Shown here in pieces: positions 61,095 to 64,000 of a stretch of 64,000 nucleotides of DNA (position 1 is its first letter; each line of letters opens with the position of its first letter). The notes below the pieces were generated by a model. The model saw only the letters and a list, made by a program, of their open reading frames with translations, searched no databases and was not told the DNA's origin. The stretch lies in NCBI GenBank assembly GCA_046345315.1, contig JBKDKA010000154.1, positions 14,351 through 78,350 on the forward strand. Direction: 5' to 3'. This stretch comes from F1-80-MAGs062 sp046345315 (GTDB lineage Bacteria; Planctomycetota; Planctomycetia; Planctomycetales; Planctomycetaceae). The position numbers were made by a program, and so were the translations under genes.

Positions 61095-61251
61095 CGATCA
61101 CTGCGAAGTTCACCATCCCATCCCCGCAGTGCACATCAATGTGTGCCGGATCGCCCATCGAATCTTCGACAAAATCATCGCAAACGGTTTCCGGCGGATT
61201 TTGCACGGATGCGGAGTCGGCATCGACGATAACCACTTCAGTGTTGTTCAC
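60952..61251 (-). CDS. Weak candidate: small hypothetical protein antisense to the SGNH gene 3' end
   Basis: A 99-residue frame whose first ~55 residues (VVIVDADSASVQNPPETV, GDGMVNFAVIVIPQP) lie in intergenic DNA and look protein-like. The last 45 residues are antisense to the SGNH-Dabb gene. The start codon has no clear Shine-Dalgarno and the overlap is large, so it may be a remnant or chance. I recognise no family. Confidence 0.2.
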   Translation of the reverse strand: MNNTEVVIVDADSASVQNPPETVCDDFVEDSMGDPAHIDVHCGDGMVNFAVIVIPQPSNRKPELSRSFRRSFQRTSSDHCSEDKRHDPLPLQRSRHIHE

Positions 61252-61486
61252 TGTCTCTGATGCTCATCTTCGTGCGCTGTTGAGATAACTGCGACCCCAT
61301 GCTGTGACGGTCGTCGTTGCGTGACGATTCCGGCGAACGCCCGCGCTTCGCCTTTTAATACGAAAACCGTTTTTCAACGGTTTCCAGCCGTCGCCGTCAT
61401 CGTTCAACCCCCTCTGAACGGTGACGGCGATTTTTCGTTTTATTCGGGTTCTGATCCTGTCGGAGATTCTGCGGAGTTTTCATGTC
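61095..61486. other. Intergenic region with two consecutive hairpins before xerD
   Basis: About 390 bases. The first 150 could hold a short minus-strand frame (61251 to 60952), listed separately as a weak candidate. The right part has a hairpin AAACCG...CGGTTT at 61364-61383 and a strong terminator-like hairpin at 61392-61429. No other feature recognised. Confidence 0.6.
61392..61442 (+). terminator. Rho-independent terminator-like hairpin
   Basis: Stem CGCCGTCATCGTTCA (61392-61406) pairs with TGAACGGTGACGGCG (61415-61429) with one G-U-type mismatch and an 8-base loop, followed by ATTTTTCGTTTTA. It is the clearest intrinsic terminator in the window. It ends either the SGNH transcript, about 300 bases after its stop, or a short leader of the recombinase gene that starts at 61487. 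Confidence 0.8.
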
Positions 61487-62443
61487 ATGACTCGGCGCAA
61501 ACAGCCTCCCGCCGGAACCATCGCAGTCACTTCCGGTTTTCGCGACCCGGCGACCTGGCTGTCTCCCTACCTCGCATATCTGGAAGCCGAATGCGGGATG
61601 GCGAAAAACACCATTGAGGCGTACCGTCGAGACCTCGAAAAATTCTTCCGCTGGAATCGAGATCATGCCCGCCTGACGGTGCAGGAAATTGACCTGAAGG
61701 CCATGACCGGTTTTCTGGAGCACCTGCAGACGTTCAACCTCGCCGCGGGGAGCATCGGTCGAAACCTCGTCGCCATCCGGATGTTCTTTCGATACCTGAT
61801 GCTCGAAGGGGTTGTCGCTGAAACCACGGTCGATCTGATCAACTCGCCGAAGCTCTGGCAGCGACTGCCCCGAGTCCTCAATCCCGCGATGGTTGATGAA
61901 CTGCTGGCGGCTCCCGTGGCTCCGGTCGATCGTTACTATCGTCGCGATCGTGCTCTGCTTGCTGTGATGTATGCAACCGGATGCCGGGTGTCAGAAGTTG
62001 TGGATCTGAAGCTGAGCGACGTAAGTCTTTCCGAGGGATATTGTCGCTGCACAGGAAAGGGAAACAAACAGCGAATGGTATCGCTCAATCCGTTCGCGAT
62101 TTCCGCAGTGCAGACCTATCTCGAAAAAGAACGCCCGGATCTGCTGCTCACAGCCGGTATCGATCCAGGCTATCTCTTTCTGACTCGCAGCGGCCGCAGG
62201 ATGAACAGAGAGACTGTTTGGGCGTTGATCCAGCGATATGCGTCTCGCGCAGGCTGCGGACCGGAGATCAGTCCGCACACACTTCGACACAGCTTCGCGA
62301 CTCATCTGCTGGCCGGTGGCGCCGACATCCGAGCACTTCAGGAAATGCTTGGTCACGCCAGCATTCGAACCACTCAGATCTACACTCATGTCGATCACAG
62401 CCGACTGAAGTCGGTGCATCAGAAGTGTCATCCGCGAGGCTGA
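61487..62443 (+). CDS. xerD: Tyrosine recombinase XerD-like
   Basis: A 318-residue recombinase from ATG 61487, preceded by GGAG with 10-base spacing; the frame extends to 61421 but that includes the terminator tail. The SAM-like N-terminal domain (YLEAECGMAKNTIEAYRRDL) is followed by the catalytic domain with Arg in ATGCRVSEV, Lys in GKGNKQRMV, HTLRHSFATH (His-x-x-Arg), LGHASIRTTQ (His) and Tyr in IYTHV. All residues required for catalysis are present. Size and sequence fit chromosome-dimer resolution XerC/XerD rather than a phage integrase. Confidence 0.92.
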   Translation: MTRRKQPPAGTIAVTSGFRDPATWLSPYLAYLEAECGMAKNTIEAYRRDLEKFFRWNRDHARLTVQEIDLKAMTGFLEHLQTFNLAAGSIGRNLVAIRMFFRYLMLEGVVAETTVDLINSPKLWQRLPRVLNPAMVDELLAAPVAPVDRYYRRDRALLAVMYATGCRVSEVVDLKLSDVSLSEGYCRCTGKGNKQRMVSLNPFAISAVQTYLEKERPDLLLTAGIDPGYLFLTRSGRRMNRETVWALIQRYASRAGCGPEISPHTLRHSFATHLLAGGADIRALQEMLGHASIRTTQIYTHVDHSRLKSVHQKCHPRG

Positions 62444-62491
62444 ACCATCGATCGGCATGACTCAAGGGGCCGGTAAACATTCTTCGGCGTT

Positions 62492-63997
62492 TCAGTCCGC
62501 TGCTGGTTTCTCAACGGAACCGCACGCACGCACACCTCGCCCCGGCTTTTCATTTCCGTCACCGAGTTCCTCTCGAATGCCCTCGGCCAGTCTGGTCAGT
62601 TCTGCAACGACCTCCGGATGATCTTTGGCGACGTCAGATGTTTCTCCGGGATCACTGCGCAGATTGAAGAGACTCTGTTCAATCCGCAACTGCTCATATT
62701 TTCCAGGCAGCCCATCCTGTCCGGTGACCCCTCCCTGAAGAGATCGATAGGCGTGTGGGAAATGCAGTTTCCAGTCACTGCTGCGAACGGCCTGAAGATC
62801 CTTTCCCCAGTAAAAGAAGTACGCCTGATGAGGCGATACAGCGGCGGCATCTCCATGAATCAGCGGCCAGATGTTCTTTCCATCGATCGGATGCTGAGGA
62901 AGCTCGGCGCCGGTCAGCGACGCGATGGTCGGAAACAGATCGATCGTCATCGCAGGTGTTGAACATTTCGTGTTCGCAGGGATCTTCCCTTTCCATCGCA
63001 TGATGCAGGGAACTCGACAGCCTCCGTCGAACATTGTTCCCTTGCCTTCACGCAGCGGCTTTGCGGATCCGGCGTGATCTCCGTAACTCAGCCAGGGACC
63101 GTTGTCGGACGTGAAAATCACGAGAGTCTTCTCTTCCAGCTCATTCCGGCGCAGAGCCTCCATGATCTGACCGACCGACCAGTCAACCTCCATCAGAACG
63201 TCATTGAAGATTCCATTGCCGCTTCGTCCCTGAAACTCCTTTGAGGCGTACAGAGGAACGTGCACCATGGAATGAGGAACATACAGGAGGAACGGCCGAG
63301 CGGCGTTTCGATCGATGAACGATACAGCATGCTCCGTGTACTGTTTCGTGAGCTGAGTCTGATCGTCACCGGAAACCATCGGATCCGCGATGTCGTTTCC
63401 GGAGATCAGCGGCAGTTCCGGCCAGCGTTTCAGACGTTCCTCCAGCGGCACATGAAGAAACTCCGGATGATACGGCCACATATCATTGCTGTACGGAAGT
63501 CCGAAGTACTCATCAAACCCGTTCTGCAGCGGCAGGAACGGATGATGATGTCCGAGATGCCATTTGCCGAAACAGGCCGTTGCGTAGCCTTTCTGACGGA
63601 CCAGCTCACCGAGCGTCATTTCGTCTGCATGGATGCCGGTCGTCCCTCGCGGCCCAAGAGCTCCCTGAATACTGATTCGTCCGCTGTAACAGCCGGTCAG
63701 CAGACTGGCCCGTGACGCCGAACAGACCGCCTGAGAAACATAAAAGTCCGTGAAGCAGCGCCCCTCAGCGGCCAGCTGATTCAGATGGGGAGTCAGCTCG
63801 CGGTCTCCACCGAAGGGGCCAACGTCCGCATATCCGAGGTCATCGATGAAGATGAGCACCACGTTGGGCCCGCGCTCGCCAACCGCCTCGGACCCGGGAC
63901 TCTGCGCCTGAACCCTGGTGAAGGTCATCGTAAGCAGCAGAAAGAAGATCATTCGGACCACTGGAAGACTGTGCTTATCGAAATATTGCCGGTTCAT
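62492..63997 (-). CDS. Formylglycine-dependent sulfatase
   Basis: A 501-residue exported arylsulfatase-type enzyme. A signal peptide (VVRMIFFLLLTMTFTRVQA) precedes the metal site NVVLIFIDDLGYADVG (Asp52, Asp53). The formylglycine site is Cys92 in CSASR (C-x-A-x-R rather than C-x-P-x-R). GKWHLG, SDNGPW and the C-terminal VRSSDWKLHF complete the active-site pattern. Such sulfatases remove sulfate from marine or animal polysaccharides. The ATG (63997) is 3 bases from the window end, so upstream context is unseen. It is convergent with xerD. Confidence 0.93.
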   Translation of the reverse strand: MNRQYFDKHSLPVVRMIFFLLLTMTFTRVQAQSPGSEAVGERGPNVVLIFIDDLGYADVGPFGGDRELTPHLNQLAAEGRCFTDFYVSQAVCSASRASLLTGCYSGRISIQGALGPRGTTGIHADEMTLGELVRQKGYATACFGKWHLGHHHPFLPLQNGFDEYFGLPYSNDMWPYHPEFLHVPLEERLKRWPELPLISGNDIADPMVSGDDQTQLTKQYTEHAVSFIDRNAARPFLLYVPHSMVHVPLYASKEFQGRSGNGIFNDVLMEVDWSVGQIMEALRRNELEEKTLVIFTSDNGPWLSYGDHAGSAKPLREGKGTMFDGGCRVPCIMRWKGKIPANTKCSTPAMTIDLFPTIASLTGAELPQHPIDGKNIWPLIHGDAAAVSPHQAYFFYWGKDLQAVRSSDWKLHFPHAYRSLQGGVTGQDGLPGKYEQLRIEQSLFNLRSDPGETSDVAKDHPEVVAELTRLAEGIREELGDGNEKPGRGVRACGSVEKPAAD

Positions 63998-64000
63998 GAT

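Noticed and set aside
61421..61486. Extended N-terminus of the recombinase
   Set aside because: It would be encoded by the terminator T-tract; ATG 61487 has a proper Shine-Dalgarno and standard length.
61487..62443. Phage or island integrase
   Set aside because: Length and motifs fit XerC/XerD; no phage genes or att repeats adjoin.

Overview
The window reads as a stretch of chromosome from a member of the Planctomycetota. The markers are a paired DUF1501 protein and a large PSCyt1-DUF1549-LamG-DUF1553 protein (14885-19557), a formylglycine-type sulfatase with a CSASR site (62492-63997), a Tat-exported Gfo/Idh/MocA oxidoreductase, a tetrahydromethanopterin-type methenyl cyclohydrolase (mch), a BatA-like/VWA pair, and a trigger factor-clpP-clpP gene string. 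Base composition is moderately GC-rich by eye and fairly even. I see no prophage, plasmid or conjugative genes and no CRISPR array. I cannot assign a genus.

Layout. 1-2582: end of a succinate dehydrogenase/fumarate reductase operon (sdhA, truncated by the window edge, and sdhB). 2583-3345: a gene-free block of degenerate repeats. 3348-4766 (-): exported beta-propeller protein. 4979-11751 (+): tightly spaced operon of an NfeD/ClpP-class membrane protease and two membrane-anchored von Willebrand factor A proteins. 11752-13047: a REP-type repeat cluster around a REP-associated tyrosine transposase. 13048-24000: mostly minus-strand genes (SDR, DUF1501/PSD1 pair, MoxR ATPase, tandem cyclase protein, Ldh2 dehydrogenase) with mscL on the plus strand. 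24104-26777 (+): a four-gene operon of a small coiled-coil protein, a Tsr3/DTW-like protein, mch and an ATP-grasp ligase. 26820-31218 (-): membrane protein, PQQ-type propeller and a cystathionine gamma-synthase-like enzyme. 31602-36082 (+): map, metallophosphoesterase and a UvrA paralogue. 36279-43424 (-): sulfite reductase, Gfo/Idh, M19 dipeptidase, FHA protein and LepA. 43761-45404 (+): divergent Nramp-like transporter. 45532-49370: epimerase-like protein, macrodomain protein, alpha/beta hydrolase and NT-HD protein. 49465-54252 (-): tRNA-Ser, DegT aminotransferase, clpP1, clpP2, tig and tRNA-Gly. 54638-62443 (+): FAD dehydrogenase, pyruvate carboxylase, SGNH-Dabb fusion and XerD-like recombinase. 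62492-63997 (-): sulfatase.

Much of the content is central metabolism and protein quality control: SDH and pyruvate carboxylase for the TCA cycle and anaplerosis, sulfite reductase and cystathionine synthase for sulfur assimilation, trigger factor with two ClpP proteins, LepA and MetAP. The less ordinary items are the repeat/RAYT system (at least three palindromic families, mostly at gene 3' ends), the operon tying a Tsr3/DTW-like protein to H4MPT one-carbon genes, an NfeD-type protease with one intact and one degenerate ClpP-like domain, a tandem cyclase with eroded metal motifs, and an Nramp-like transporter without the usual metal-binding motifs.
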